16,201 nucleotides of DNA, from positions 87,505 to 103,705 of the forward strand of contig DHNW01000002.1 of NCBI GenBank assembly GCA_002407675.1, given 5' to 3'. The notes below the pieces were generated by a model that worked only from the letters and a program-made list of their open reading frames with translations, was not told where the DNA came from and made no database searches. Below, piece after piece: positions 1 to 6,896 of the stretch; the first letter of the stretch is position 1, and every line of letters begins with the position of its first letter. The position numbers were made by a program, and so were the translations under genes. This DNA is from Ruminococcaceae bacterium UBA5406 (lineage in GTDB: Bacteria > Bacillota > Clostridia > Oscillospirales > Acutalibacteraceae).

Positions 1-29
1 CTTGAGGGGTATATTGAGGAGGGTAGAAC

Positions 30-116
30 ATGTATCAGAGAGCGGTGCGGCTCCAACTCCCTGATAACGACATTATTATAGCTTCTATGCACAAAAAAAT
101 TGTGAAGATATTGTGA
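30..116 (+). CDS. Possible 28-residue small ORF with a strong ribosome binding site
   Basis: An ATG at 30 opens a 28-codon frame ending in TGA at 114-116. It is preceded by GAGGAGGG at 16-23 with a 6-base gap, one of the best Shine-Dalgarno matches in the window. An in-frame TAG at 24-26 shows it is not the tail of a longer gene in this frame. The peptide starts MYQRAVRLQL and ends HKKIVKIL, with a short hydrophobic stretch (DIIIAS) in the middle; I recognise no family. Two other plus frames are open from the left edge (1-81 and 2-64), so this stretch may instead be the end of an upstream gene. It lies just downstream of the minus-strand cyclase stop. Coding status is doubtful. Confidence 0.2.
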   Translation: MYQRAVRLQLPDNDIIIASMHKKIVKIL

Positions 117-145
117 ATGCCTTGTTAATTTTTAAATAACACAAA

Positions 146-724
146 TCAACTTTGAATGAGCACGGCGCGCACAGGCGAAGCCTCCGCACCCCCCAACAGG
201 AGCGGCAGGGCAATCAGCCGGTACTTTCCAGGCTGTACGGCGGAAAGGTCCAGCCCTTCCAGAATTGGGATTCCCGCGCCCAGCAGTTCCTTGTGGGGTG
301 CTTCCTCATTATCCGGGGCACCAATGCTTTGTGCGTCGGTGCCGACCAGCAGAAAACCAGCGTCCGCGAGGGCAAACGCGGCACTCTGGGAAAGAAAGGA
401 GTTTCCTTCCCCTTTGAAGAGGAGGCGCTTTTCCGCGGCGGGCGAAATCCGGTCAATGTCCGCACCCGTTACAAGGCCTTCCGTTTCAACCACCGTGCAC
501 GGTCCCACGCAGATTTCCGGAGGGATCTGATCGACGGGCATTCCGCCGTCAATAAAGTGAAGAGGTGCATCCAGGTGCGTGGCACTGTGGCAGCAGCAGT
601 AAAACCCGGAAAGATTGTAAGAATCGCCCATATCCATCCGCCGGACGGGATCGCGGCGCGGAAGAGGATCTCCGGGATAAGCGGGAGCTGCAAAAAGCTC
701 TCGGGAAATATCCAGGATTTTCAT
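146..724 (-). CDS. Cyclase-family metal-dependent hydrolase (kynurenine formamidase-like)
   Basis: This 192-residue protein belongs to the cyclase family (Pfam PF04199), which includes kynurenine formamidase and other metal-dependent amide or ester hydrolases. The family metal motif HxGTHxDxPxHF appears as HSATHLDAPLHF (residues 46-57), giving likely ligands H46, H50, D52 and H56, with Ala in place of the usual Gly. The second conserved block lies near residues 128-160: GTDAQSIG, then H144 and E156 in HKELLGAGIPILEG, matching the remaining ligands of characterised members. It is slightly shorter than the usual 205-220 residues. Its ATG (724-722) overlaps the mtnN stop as ATGA, and CAGGAG at 738-733 gives a good ribosome site, so translation is coupled to mtnN. 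No tryptophan-degradation genes are nearby, so kynurenine is only one candidate substrate. The fold is secure; the substrate is unknown. Confidence 0.85.
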   Translation of the reverse strand: MKILDISRELFAAPAYPGDPLPRRDPVRRMDMGDSYNLSGFYCCCHSATHLDAPLHFIDGGMPVDQIPPEICVGPCTVVETEGLVTGADIDRISPAAEKRLLFKGEGNSFLSQSAAFALADAGFLLVGTDAQSIGAPDNEEAPHKELLGAGIPILEGLDLSAVQPGKYRLIALPLLLGGAEASPVRAVLIQS

Positions 725-1428
725 GAGTGTTTCTCCTGGATTTTCGGCATTACAGCGGCAATCAGGCGGGCCGCCTGATGCGCGGATTTTTTCGCAAAAG
801 CCGCAAAATCGTCTGCCGCGTCTTCGTCAGCCTTGTCGGAGATCGCGCGGATTACCACAAAATCGGTGTGATTCAGGTAGCAGACCTGTGCAATGCTTCC
901 GCCCTCCATTTCGCAGGCGCAGGCGCCGAATTCATCTGCAATCCGGTTCAGATGCGCAGCATCGCAGATAAACTGGTCGCCCGTGGCAATTACACCCGTA
1001 TGTACTTTTTCACTTCCGTAAATTTCCTTCGCAGCGGAGACAATCACGGATAAAAGAGGCTTTGAAGCCGGGATGGTTATCAGGTTGATGCCGCTGATAA
1101 GTCCCTTTTTGTCGCCGATGGCGGAGGTATCCATATCATGCTGGACAAGTCCGCTGGAAACCACCAGATCCCCAATGTGGATTCCGGCTCCGATCCCTCC
1201 GGCAACACCGACGTTCAGAACGGCTTTCGGATGGTATTCTAAGATCATAGTCTGGGCACACACGGCCGCCGCTACTTTTCCAATTCCGCATTGAGCGACG
1301 ACGCAGTCCACTCCGGAAATATTTCCGGAATGGTAGGCAATGCCGCTGACAGTTTGTGTCTTTTTCTCCGGCATCATTGCCAAAAGGTTTTCCACTTCAA
1401 CTTCCATGGCGCCAATAATTCCAATCAT
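721..1428 (-). CDS. mtnN: 5'-methylthioadenosine/S-adenosylhomocysteine nucleosidase
   Basis: This 235-residue cytosolic enzyme hydrolyses the glycosidic bond of methylthioadenosine and S-adenosylhomocysteine, releasing adenine and the thioribose or ribosylhomocysteine; it relieves product inhibition of methyltransferases and feeds methionine recycling. The N-terminus MIGIIGAMEVE matches the E. coli enzyme, placing the catalytic acid equivalent to Glu12 at E11. The MEGGS segment supplies M174/E175 (E. coli M173/E174), and SDKAD supplies the catalytic Asp at D198 (E. coli D197). Length is normal. A longer frame begins at 1443, but that ATG overlaps the GGAGG at 1441-1437, which sits 8 bases before the ATG at 1428, so 1428 is the start. 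It lies 46 bases after the PPK2 stop and overlaps the cyclase start (ATGA), so the three are probably one operon. Confidence 0.95.
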   Translation of the reverse strand: MIGIIGAMEVEVENLLAMMPEKKTQTVSGIAYHSGNISGVDCVVAQCGIGKVAAAVCAQTMILEYHPKAVLNVGVAGGIGAGIHIGDLVVSSGLVQHDMDTSAIGDKKGLISGINLITIPASKPLLSVIVSAAKEIYGSEKVHTGVIATGDQFICDAAHLNRIADEFGACACEMEGGSIAQVCYLNHTDFVVIRAISDKADEDAADDFAAFAKKSAHQAARLIAAVMPKIQEKHS

Positions 1429-1436
1429 TAAAAATT

Positions 1437-1441
1437 CCTCC
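1437..1441 (-). promoter_or_regulatory. Ribosome binding site that sets the mtnN start
   Basis: On the minus strand GGAGG occupies 1441-1437, 8 bases before the ATG at 1428. The alternative in-frame ATG at 1443 runs into this site and has no ribosome site of its own, so the shorter protein is preferred. Confidence 0.8.
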
Positions 1442-1474
1442 ATTCATTTTCAGCAGCGGTGCGGCTGGGAAAAA

Positions 1475-2980
1475 TCAAAAATGCCGTCCCGTTTTCTGCC
1501 GGAACCGATCCTCAATCGCTTCGGAGATAGTTTTCAGGGTCAGAATCCGGCCGTATTTCTTATCCTGAGACGGGATCACATGCCATGGAGCAAAATCGGT
1601 GGATGTGTATTTCAGCATTTCATTTACGCAGATTTCGTACTGCTCCCATTTGCTGCGGTTCCGCCAGTCTTCTTCGGTAATCTTCCACTGTTTGGAAAGG
1701 GTGTTCTGCCGATCCTGAAACCGGCGGAGCTGTTCGTCCTGGTCAATCTGGAGCCAGAATTTGATGATTACGGCTCCCCAGTCATGCAGCTGCCGCTCAA
1801 ATTCGTTGATTTCGCGGTAGGCACGCTGCCAGTCGTTTTCGGTGCAGAAGCCTTCGATTCGTTCTACCATCACACGGCCGTACCAGGTCCGGTCAAAAAC
1901 AGCGATATGCCCGTCCCGGGGCAGGTTTGTCCAAAAACGCCAGAGGTAATGCCGGGCTGCTTCCTCCGGCGTGGGAGCCGCGATCGGGACGACCTGATAT
2001 CCGCGGGGATCAAGCGCTTTGGCCAGCCTTCGGATGTCTCCGCCCTTTCCGGCGGCGTCCCAGCCTTCGTAGGCAATAATAACCGGTACTTTTTTCCGGT
2101 AGAGCTTTTCGTGCAGCTCGCCAAGAAGCGTCTGCTGTTTTTTCAGCTCATGGTGATATTCCTTTTTGCCCAGTGTTTTATCCAGGGGGATCTCCGAAAG
2201 CTTTGGGGCAGGCAGAAGATGATACGGACCCGGCTGAATTGCGGACGGCTGCGAACTTTCTTTTGGGGGCGTATGCCGAAGCGCCCCGGTAATTTTTTCC
2301 TCGGTAATCCGAAAAGTATCCAGCACGGCGGCATGAAAATCCATCCCGGAAATCACATGCCAGGGCGCATTGACCGTGTTGGTGTAGCCGAGCATTTCGT
2401 CAAATGCGCGGTAGTATTTTTCATACTGCCGGTTGTGCTTCCAGTCTTGTTCCGTTACGCGCCATGCGGTGTTTTTATCCTTTACCAGCTTTTCAAACCG
2501 TTTTTTCTGCTCCCGGCGGTCGATGTGGATAAAAAATTTGAGAATCAAATATCCGGCGTCCGTCAGCTGCCGTTCAAAAATATTGATATCGTCCATACGC
2601 CGGGTTATGAGGCTGCTGTTCAGATTTTCATCGATCCGTGCGGTAGAAACGTCCATGTACCAGCTGCGGTCCAGAATTACAATCTGTCCCTTCTTGGGGA
2701 TAATGTTCCAGTACCGCCAGAGGACGGGTTCCCGCTTTTCAAGTTCGGTCGGCTGGACGAAAGTGACGGTCCGGTACCCGCGGGGATCAAAGTTCAGAAT
2801 CAGGTTTGAGATTAGTTTTCCTTTTCCGGCGGCGTCCCAGCCTTCCAGCAGAATCAGAACCGGGAGCTTTTTCTGCTTGATTGGCTGCTGCAGGGCGGAC
2901 AGGCGGCTGCGAAGTTCTTTTGCGCGGGGCTTAAATTCTTTTTCCGATACTTTTTTTCCAAGATCTGCCGTTTCCAGCAT
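1475..2980 (-). CDS. Polyphosphate:AMP phosphotransferase, tandem PPK2 domains (class II PPK2)
   Basis: This 501-residue protein carries two PPK2 (PF03976) domains in tandem, the layout of class II PPK2 enzymes (Pap), which phosphorylate AMP to ADP with inorganic polyphosphate. Domain 1 (about 15-235) has Walker A GWDAAGKG at 47-54 and DRSWY at 104-108. Domain 2 (about 270-495) has GWDAAGKG at 306-313 and DRTWYGRV at 363-370, followed by the arginine-bearing lid segment ERIEGFC. Domain 1 lacks the GRV and lid signature (it reads YMDVSTARI), which fits the known pattern that the C-terminal domain is catalytic and the N-terminal one structural. The frame can be read from a GTG at 2989, but that codon overlaps AGGAGG (2994-2989), which sits 8 bases before the ATG at 2980. 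It is first in a leftward operon with mtnN and the cyclase. No polyphosphate synthase (ppk1) is present here. Confidence 0.93.
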   Translation of the reverse strand: MLETADLGKKVSEKEFKPRAKELRSRLSALQQPIKQKKLPVLILLEGWDAAGKGKLISNLILNFDPRGYRTVTFVQPTELEKREPVLWRYWNIIPKKGQIVILDRSWYMDVSTARIDENLNSSLITRRMDDINIFERQLTDAGYLILKFFIHIDRREQKKRFEKLVKDKNTAWRVTEQDWKHNRQYEKYYRAFDEMLGYTNTVNAPWHVISGMDFHAAVLDTFRITEEKITGALRHTPPKESSQPSAIQPGPYHLLPAPKLSEIPLDKTLGKKEYHHELKKQQTLLGELHEKLYRKKVPVIIAYEGWDAAGKGGDIRRLAKALDPRGYQVVPIAAPTPEEAARHYLWRFWTNLPRDGHIAVFDRTWYGRVMVERIEGFCTENDWQRAYREINEFERQLHDWGAVIIKFWLQIDQDEQLRRFQDRQNTLSKQWKITEEDWRNRSKWEQYEICVNEMLKYTSTDFAPWHVIPSQDKKYGRILTLKTISEAIEDRFRQKTGRHF

Positions 2981-2988
2981 AAAGGACA

Positions 2989-2994
2989 CCTCCT
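2989..2994 (-). promoter_or_regulatory. Ribosome binding site that sets the PPK2 start
   Basis: A perfect AGGAGG on the minus strand (2994-2989) lies 8 bases upstream of the ATG at 2980. It overlaps the alternative GTG at 2989, which is therefore an unlikely start. Confidence 0.85.
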
Positions 2995-3012
2995 GATTTT
3001 TTAAACTGCCTA

Positions 3013-3042
3013 TATATAGTATTATATACTGTATTCTGTAAA
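3013..3042 (-). promoter_or_regulatory. Candidate promoter for the PPK2-mtnN-cyclase operon
   Basis: Reading the minus strand, TTTACA at 3042-3037 resembles a -35 box (5 of 6), and TATATA at 3018-3013 follows after 18 bases. A better -10 hexamer, TATAAT, lies at 3026-3021, but it has no good -35 at 16-18 bases. The stretch is very AT-rich and several registers are possible, so the start site is uncertain although a promoter somewhere here is likely. Confidence 0.4.
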
Positions 3043-3057
3043 AATAAAAGAAAATTG

Positions 3058-3080
3058 CGGCCGCTTGGAAAATAGCGGTC
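3058..3080. other. Hairpin between divergent promoters
   Basis: GGCCGCT at 3059-3065 pairs with AGCGGTC at 3074-3080 (7 base pairs, one wobble) around an 8-base loop. Read on the minus strand, it is followed by a T-rich tract (3057 down to 3041), so it resembles a leftward terminator, although no leftward gene lies to its right. It sits just upstream of the ruvC promoter. It may block antisense transcription into PPK2, bind a regulator, or be chance. Confidence 0.3.
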
Positions 3081-3085
3081 CGGTA

Positions 3086-3114
3086 TTCCCATGATCCCGC
3101 TTTTGTGATATAAT
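3086..3114 (+). promoter_or_regulatory. Sigma-A type extended -10 promoter for ruvCAB
   Basis: TATAAT at 3109-3114 is a perfect -10 box preceded by the TGN extension (3106-3108). TTCCCA at 3086-3091 matches 4 of 6 -35 positions at the ideal 17-base spacing. The predicted start near 3121 gives a leader of about 37 bases to the ruvC ATG. I see no LexA/DinR-type GAAC...GTTC box overlapping it. Confidence 0.65.
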
Positions 3115-3157
3115 TTTATTATAGGATATTAAGAGAATTCCCAAAAAGGGGCTGTAT

Positions 3158-3697
3158 ATGGTTATTTTAGGGATCGATCCCGGATATGCAATTGTCGGTT
3201 ACGGCATAGTGGAATCGGCCCGCGGGCGGTTCCGCCCCCTTGAGTACGGAGCGGTCGTCACCGAGGCCGGGCTTGATTTTAACCGCCGGCTTGAAAAAAT
3301 CTATGATTCCCTTTCCGCTTTAATGCAGCATTGGAAACCGAACGCCGTGTCGGTGGAAAAGCTCTATTTTCAGAACAATCAGAAGACGGCCATTGGTGTT
3401 GCAGAAGCGCGCGGGGTTATTCTCCTCGCTGCGCAGAAATCACGGGCGCAGATTTTTGAGTACACGCCGCTGCAGGTCAAAATGGCGGTTACAGGATACG
3501 GCCAGGCGAAAAAGCCGCAGGTTATGGAGATGACCCGCCGCCTGCTTTGCCTGAAAGAACTCCCCAAACCGGACGATACGGCCGATGCGCTGGCTATGGC
3601 GATCTGCCACGGGCAGGCGTCGGGTTCCCGGCTGCGGCAGGCTATGCTGGCGGAAAGAATCGGCGCCGTAAAAAAGCAGGAAAGGCTGAGAAGATGA
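3158..3697 (+). CDS. ruvC: Crossover junction endodeoxyribonuclease RuvC
   Basis: RuvC is the dimeric, metal-dependent nuclease that cuts Holliday junctions at the end of recombinational repair, working with RuvAB. The 179-residue protein has the RNase H-like catalytic acids in place: D7 in GIDPG, E67 in SVEKLYF, and D140 and D143 in PDDTADALA, matching E. coli D7, E66, D138 and D141. Its length is close to the family norm (about 165-175), with a short basic tail (VKKQERLRR). The ATG at 3158 follows AAAGGGG (3145-3151) with 6 bases between. Its stop overlaps the ruvA start (ATGA at 3694-3697), indicating coupled translation. The presence of RuvC with RuvAB fits Clostridia; Bacilli usually use RecU instead. 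Confidence 0.97.
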   Translation: MVILGIDPGYAIVGYGIVESARGRFRPLEYGAVVTEAGLDFNRRLEKIYDSLSALMQHWKPNAVSVEKLYFQNNQKTAIGVAEARGVILLAAQKSRAQIFEYTPLQVKMAVTGYGQAKKPQVMEMTRRLLCLKELPKPDDTADALAMAICHGQASGSRLRQAMLAERIGAVKKQERLRR

Positions 3698-4308
3698 TAT
3701 ACAGTCTGAAAGGGACACTGACCCACATGGAACCTGGAATTGCTGTTTTGGAGTGCGGCGGAGTGGGGTTTCAATGCCATACGTCGCTCAGCACTCAGCG
3801 TGCCTTGCCGCCGATCGGGAAAGAAACGGAGCTCTACACCATTCTGCATGTGAGGGAAGATGCCCTCGATTTATTCGGCTTTGCAACCATGCCGGAGCGG
3901 AATTGCTTTAAAATGCTGACAGGCGTCAGCGGAGTCGGCCCCAAAGTGGCGCTGGCCATCCTGTCCGAATTATCTCCTGAACAGGTTGCCGTGTCGGTCG
4001 CTACGGGTGACAGCAGGGCTTTGACCCGCGCGAGCGGAGTCGGCCCGAAGCTGGCGCAGCGCATCGCGCTGGAACTGCGCGATAAAGTAAAAAAGATCCA
4101 GCCCGAAACAAACGTTTCCCTGCCTGCCGGAGGGGTGTCGGCTTCTTCCAACGCAGCAGCAGCCGTCAATGCCCTTACGGTGCTGGGGTATCTTCCTTCT
4201 GATGCGGCGGCTGTTGTAGCAAAGTTCGACAGTTCCCTTCCCGTAGAAGAACTGATCCGTCTGTCCCTGAAGTCGATGGATTCCGGCCAGCGCGGTCTGC
4301 GCCGGTGA
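3694..4308 (+). CDS. ruvA: Holliday junction branch migration protein RuvA
   Basis: RuvA binds the four-way junction as a tetramer and loads the RuvB motor. The 204-residue product starts MIYSLKGTL, the usual N-terminus of the OB-fold domain, and has two helix-hairpin-helix motifs at about residues 74-87 (GVSGVGPKVAL) and 109-122 (RASGVGPKLAQ). A linker of low complexity (about 138-152, rich in Ser, Ala and Gly) leads to the C-terminal three-helix domain that contacts RuvB. The frame is open from 3547 inside ruvC, but ATG 3694, overlapping the ruvC TGA and preceded by AGGAAAGG, gives the family-standard start. It ends 25 bases before ruvB. Confidence 0.97.
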   Translation: MIYSLKGTLTHMEPGIAVLECGGVGFQCHTSLSTQRALPPIGKETELYTILHVREDALDLFGFATMPERNCFKMLTGVSGVGPKVALAILSELSPEQVAVSVATGDSRALTRASGVGPKLAQRIALELRDKVKKIQPETNVSLPAGGVSASSNAAAAVNALTVLGYLPSDAAAVVAKFDSSLPVEELIRLSLKSMDSGQRGLRR

Positions 4309-4333
4309 GCCTCTATTTTAGAAAGGCGGTGCC

Positions 4334-5416
4334 ATGGAAAATTTGAATCAGAAATCCCCTGAAATGGAACGGGATCAATATGATTTTGAAAACCGAGTGG
4401 TTGCGCCCGAGTATTCGCAGGAAGAGGATGCCGAAGTTGAAAACCCCCTGCGCCCCCGGACGCTGTCCGAATATATCGGGCAGGAAAAGGTCAAGGAAAA
4501 CCTTGCCGTGTTCATCCAGGCAGCTAAGCAGCGCAAAGAAACGTTGGATCACGTCCTGCTGTACGGCCCGCCGGGACTCGGCAAAACGACGCTTGCGGGC
4601 ATCATTGCGAATGAGCTGGGCGTCAACCTGCGTATTACTTCCGGCCCTGCCATTGAAAAGCCGGGAGATTTAGCTGCTATTTTAACGAACCTGAACCCCG
4701 GCGACGTGCTTTTTATTGATGAGGTCCACCGCCTTTCCCGCAATGTGGAAGAAATTTTGTATCCCGCCATGGAAGATTTTGCTTTGGATATTATCACAGG
4801 AAAAGGCCAGATGGCGGCTTCTTATCATCTTCCCCTGCCCAAATTTACTTTGGTTGGAGCCACCACGCGTGCAGGTCAGCTCAGCGCTCCGCTGCGCGAC
4901 CGGTTCGGTGTAGTGCTCCGGCTGGAGATGTATTCGGCGCAGGAGCTTGCTCAGATTATTACCCGGAGTGCCGGTATTTTGGGGATCCCGATTGAAGCGG
5001 ACGGTGCGCTGGAGATTGCCTCCCGCTCGCGCGGCACGCCGCGGATTGCAAACCGCCTGCTGAAGCGTGTCCGCGATTTTGCACAGGTTACGTCCGGTGG
5101 GAAGATTACCCGCGAAGCTGCCAAGATCGGTCTTGACCGGCTTGAAATTGACGAGCTGGGCCTCGACGCGAACGACCGGCGGCTGCTCCGCGCGCTGATC
5201 CAGTTTTACAACGGCGGCCCGGTGGGCCTTGAAACGCTTGCCGCCGCCATCGGAGAAGAAGCCGTAACGATTGAAGACATTTACGAACCGTATCTGATGC
5301 AGATCGGCTTTTTGAGCCGAACACCGCGGGGACGCTGTGCGACGCGCGCGGCTTATGATCACCTTGGCCTGAAACCGCCGGCCGGCGGAGACGACGGGCA
5401 GCAGAGGCTGTTTTAA
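4334..5416 (+). CDS. ruvB: Holliday junction branch migration DNA helicase RuvB
   Basis: RuvB is the hexameric AAA+ ATPase that drives branch migration with RuvA. The 360-residue protein shows Walker A GPPGLGKT (78-85), Walker B with DEVH (129-132), sensor 1 GATTRAG (175-181) and an arginine-finger region PLRDRFG (186-192), followed by the small domain and a C-terminal winged-helix DNA-binding domain (about 280-345, including the GLETLAAAIGE segment). The N-terminus carries roughly 20 extra acidic or polar residues before the RVV.PE segment that usually opens the protein; the start at 4334 is supported by AAAGGCGGTG just upstream. It is the last ruv gene; a 112-base gap follows before glmM. 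Confidence 0.98.
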   Translation: MENLNQKSPEMERDQYDFENRVVAPEYSQEEDAEVENPLRPRTLSEYIGQEKVKENLAVFIQAAKQRKETLDHVLLYGPPGLGKTTLAGIIANELGVNLRITSGPAIEKPGDLAAILTNLNPGDVLFIDEVHRLSRNVEEILYPAMEDFALDIITGKGQMAASYHLPLPKFTLVGATTRAGQLSAPLRDRFGVVLRLEMYSAQELAQIITRSAGILGIPIEADGALEIASRSRGTPRIANRLLKRVRDFAQVTSGGKITREAAKIGLDRLEIDELGLDANDRRLLRALIQFYNGGPVGLETLAAAIGEEAVTIEDIYEPYLMQIGFLSRTPRGRCATRAAYDHLGLKPPAGGDDGQQRLF

Positions 5417-5528
5417 AATTCTTGTTCGGCATACGGCATACATTGTGTGCTGTGTACCTTGTGAACCGTTATTTTAGGAATTTATAGCAGAAAGACAGAT
5501 AACTTTGGTTAGGAGTGTTACAGAAAAT

Positions 5529-6878
5529 ATGGGCAGATTATTTGGGACGGACGGCGTCCGTGGGGTTGCCAATCGCGATTTGGACTGTGAACTTGCCATG
5601 AGCGTCGGCCGTGCCGCGGCTATGGTGTTGACTGACAGCAATCACCGGCATCCGAAGATCCTCATTGGGAAGGATACCCGTATTTCGTCCGATATGCTGG
5701 AGGCTGCCATGATCGCCGGCCTGTGCAGCGTGGGCGCAAACGTTGTCCGGCTGGGTGTGATTCCCACACCGGCTGTGGCATTTTTAGTTGGAAAATATAA
5801 GGCGGATGCAGGTGTTATGCTGACGGCTTCGCACAACCCATGTGAATTCAACGGCATCAAGATTTTCAGCGGGGATGGGTATAAACTGCCCGATGCGCTG
5901 GAGGAGCGGATTGAATCCATTGTGCTGGATCACAAGCAGGAGCCGATCCGCCCCGTCGGCGGGGATGTGGGCTGTGTTTCTGAAGCTCCGAATACCGTGC
6001 GTGATTATATCGACCATGTGAAAAGCACCGTGCCGTTTGCACTTGACGGCATGAAAATCGGAATTGACTGCGCGAACGGTTCGGCATCCCGTACGGCAAA
6101 GCAGCTGTTTTCAGAGCTTGGCGCCGAATGCCATATGATGGCTGACCAGCCAAACGGTGTGAATGTCAACGACAACTGCGGTTCAACCCACATGGAAAGC
6201 CTGATGACCTTTGTCCGTGACCATCATCTGGATGCCGGTGTCGCGTTCGACGGCGATGCGGACCGCTGCCTTGCCGTAGATGAAAAAGGGCAGCTTGTAG
6301 ACGGCGATTACATCATGGCCATCTGTGCCGCGGATTTAAAGTCCCGCGGCAAACTGGCCAAGAATACGATGGTTGGGACCATTATGACAAACATGGGCCT
6401 CAGCCGCTTCTGCGAAGACAACGGCATGAAGTTTGAAGCAACCAAAGTCGGTGACCGCTACGTACTGGAGGAGATGCTCCTGGAGGGTTACAATTTTGGA
6501 GGTGAGCAGAGCGGGCATATCATTTTTCTCGATTTTGCCACCACGGGCGACGGCCAACTGACCGCGGCGCAGCTGTTAAGCCTGGTTCACCGAAGGGACG
6601 CACAGCTCTCCAGCTTAGCTACATTGATGGACCGCTACCCGCAGGTGATGGTGAATGTCACCGTAAGCCCAGAGGGAAAACTTCGTTTTTATACGGATGA
6701 GAAAGTCAAAGAAGCAGTCGAAGAAGTACATGCAAAACTGGGCGATTCCGGACGCATCATTGTTCGTCCGTCCGGTACGGAGCCGTTGCTGCGCGTGATG
6801 GTCGAAGGAGAAGACAAGAGTTATATTCAGGCTTTAGCTGACAAGGTAGCCGACGTGATCCGCGACCGCCTGTCCTGA
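5529..6878 (+). CDS. glmM: Phosphoglucosamine mutase GlmM
   Basis: GlmM converts glucosamine-6-phosphate to glucosamine-1-phosphate in the cytosol, the committed route to UDP-GlcNAc for peptidoglycan. The 449-residue protein has the family N-terminus MGRLFGTDGVRG, the active-site serine S101 in TASHNP, the metal loop DGDADR (241-246), the sugar-binding GGEQSGH (324-330) and the phosphate-binding RPSGTEPLLRV (413-423). Length matches B. subtilis GlmM (448). A TTG at 5505 could extend the frame by 8 residues, but AGGAG at 5511-5515 lies downstream of that codon and points to ATG 5529, though at a long 13-base spacing. The upstream gap holds a tandem CGGCATA repeat (5427-5440), a small GCATAC/GTGTGC hairpin (5435-5450) and only weak promoter-like hexamers (TTGTGA 5459, TATAGC 5484), so glmM may have its own promoter or read through from ruvB. 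Confidence 0.97.
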   Translation: MGRLFGTDGVRGVANRDLDCELAMSVGRAAAMVLTDSNHRHPKILIGKDTRISSDMLEAAMIAGLCSVGANVVRLGVIPTPAVAFLVGKYKADAGVMLTASHNPCEFNGIKIFSGDGYKLPDALEERIESIVLDHKQEPIRPVGGDVGCVSEAPNTVRDYIDHVKSTVPFALDGMKIGIDCANGSASRTAKQLFSELGAECHMMADQPNGVNVNDNCGSTHMESLMTFVRDHHLDAGVAFDGDADRCLAVDEKGQLVDGDYIMAICAADLKSRGKLAKNTMVGTIMTNMGLSRFCEDNGMKFEATKVGDRYVLEEMLLEGYNFGGEQSGHIIFLDFATTGDGQLTAAQLLSLVHRRDAQLSSLATLMDRYPQVMVNVTVSPEGKLRFYTDEKVKEAVEEVHAKLGDSGRIIVRPSGTEPLLRVMVEGEDKSYIQALADKVADVIRDRLS

Positions 6879-6883
6879 CAAAA

Positions 6884-6888
6884 GAGGA
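6884..6888 (+). promoter_or_regulatory. Ribosome binding site supporting a TTG start
   Basis: GAGGA at 6884-6888 lies 8 bases before a TTG at 6897. No ATG or GTG with comparable spacing is available near the N-terminus of the methyltransferase frame, so TTG is the likely initiation codon. Confidence 0.6.
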
Positions 6889-6896
6889 ATTTTAAT

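Noticed and set aside
90..104. CACAA...TTGTG hairpin considered as a leftward terminator
   Set aside because: A five-pair AT-rich stem whose T-run lies in the loop and arm, not after it.
123..141. AT-rich palindrome TGTTA...TAACA just after the cyclase stop, considered as a terminator
   Set aside because: Only five outer pairs hold, all but one A-T, with an inner mismatch and no clear U-run on the minus strand; too weak to call.
1340..2809. A 489-codon plus-strand frame opposite the PPK2 gene
   Set aside because: It is fully antisense to a gene with clear PPK2 motifs, has no family resemblance, and its length is explained by codon bias leaving the opposite frame open.
3086..3157. LexA/DinR SOS box upstream of ruvC
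   Set aside because: No GAAC-N4-GTTC type palindrome was found by eye between the promoter and the start codon.
5399..5414. CAGC/GCTG stem followed by TTTT at the end of ruvB, considered as a terminator
   Set aside because: Only four base pairs and a four-base T-run that includes part of the stop codon context.
4682..5443. A 253-codon minus-strand frame opposite ruvB
   Set aside because: It is antisense to a canonical RuvB with no motifs of its own; a shadow frame.
5417..5528. A glmS-type riboswitch or other RNA regulator before glmM
   Set aside because: The gap is only 112 bases, with a 7-base tandem repeat and a six-pair hairpin; no conserved riboswitch core is visible.
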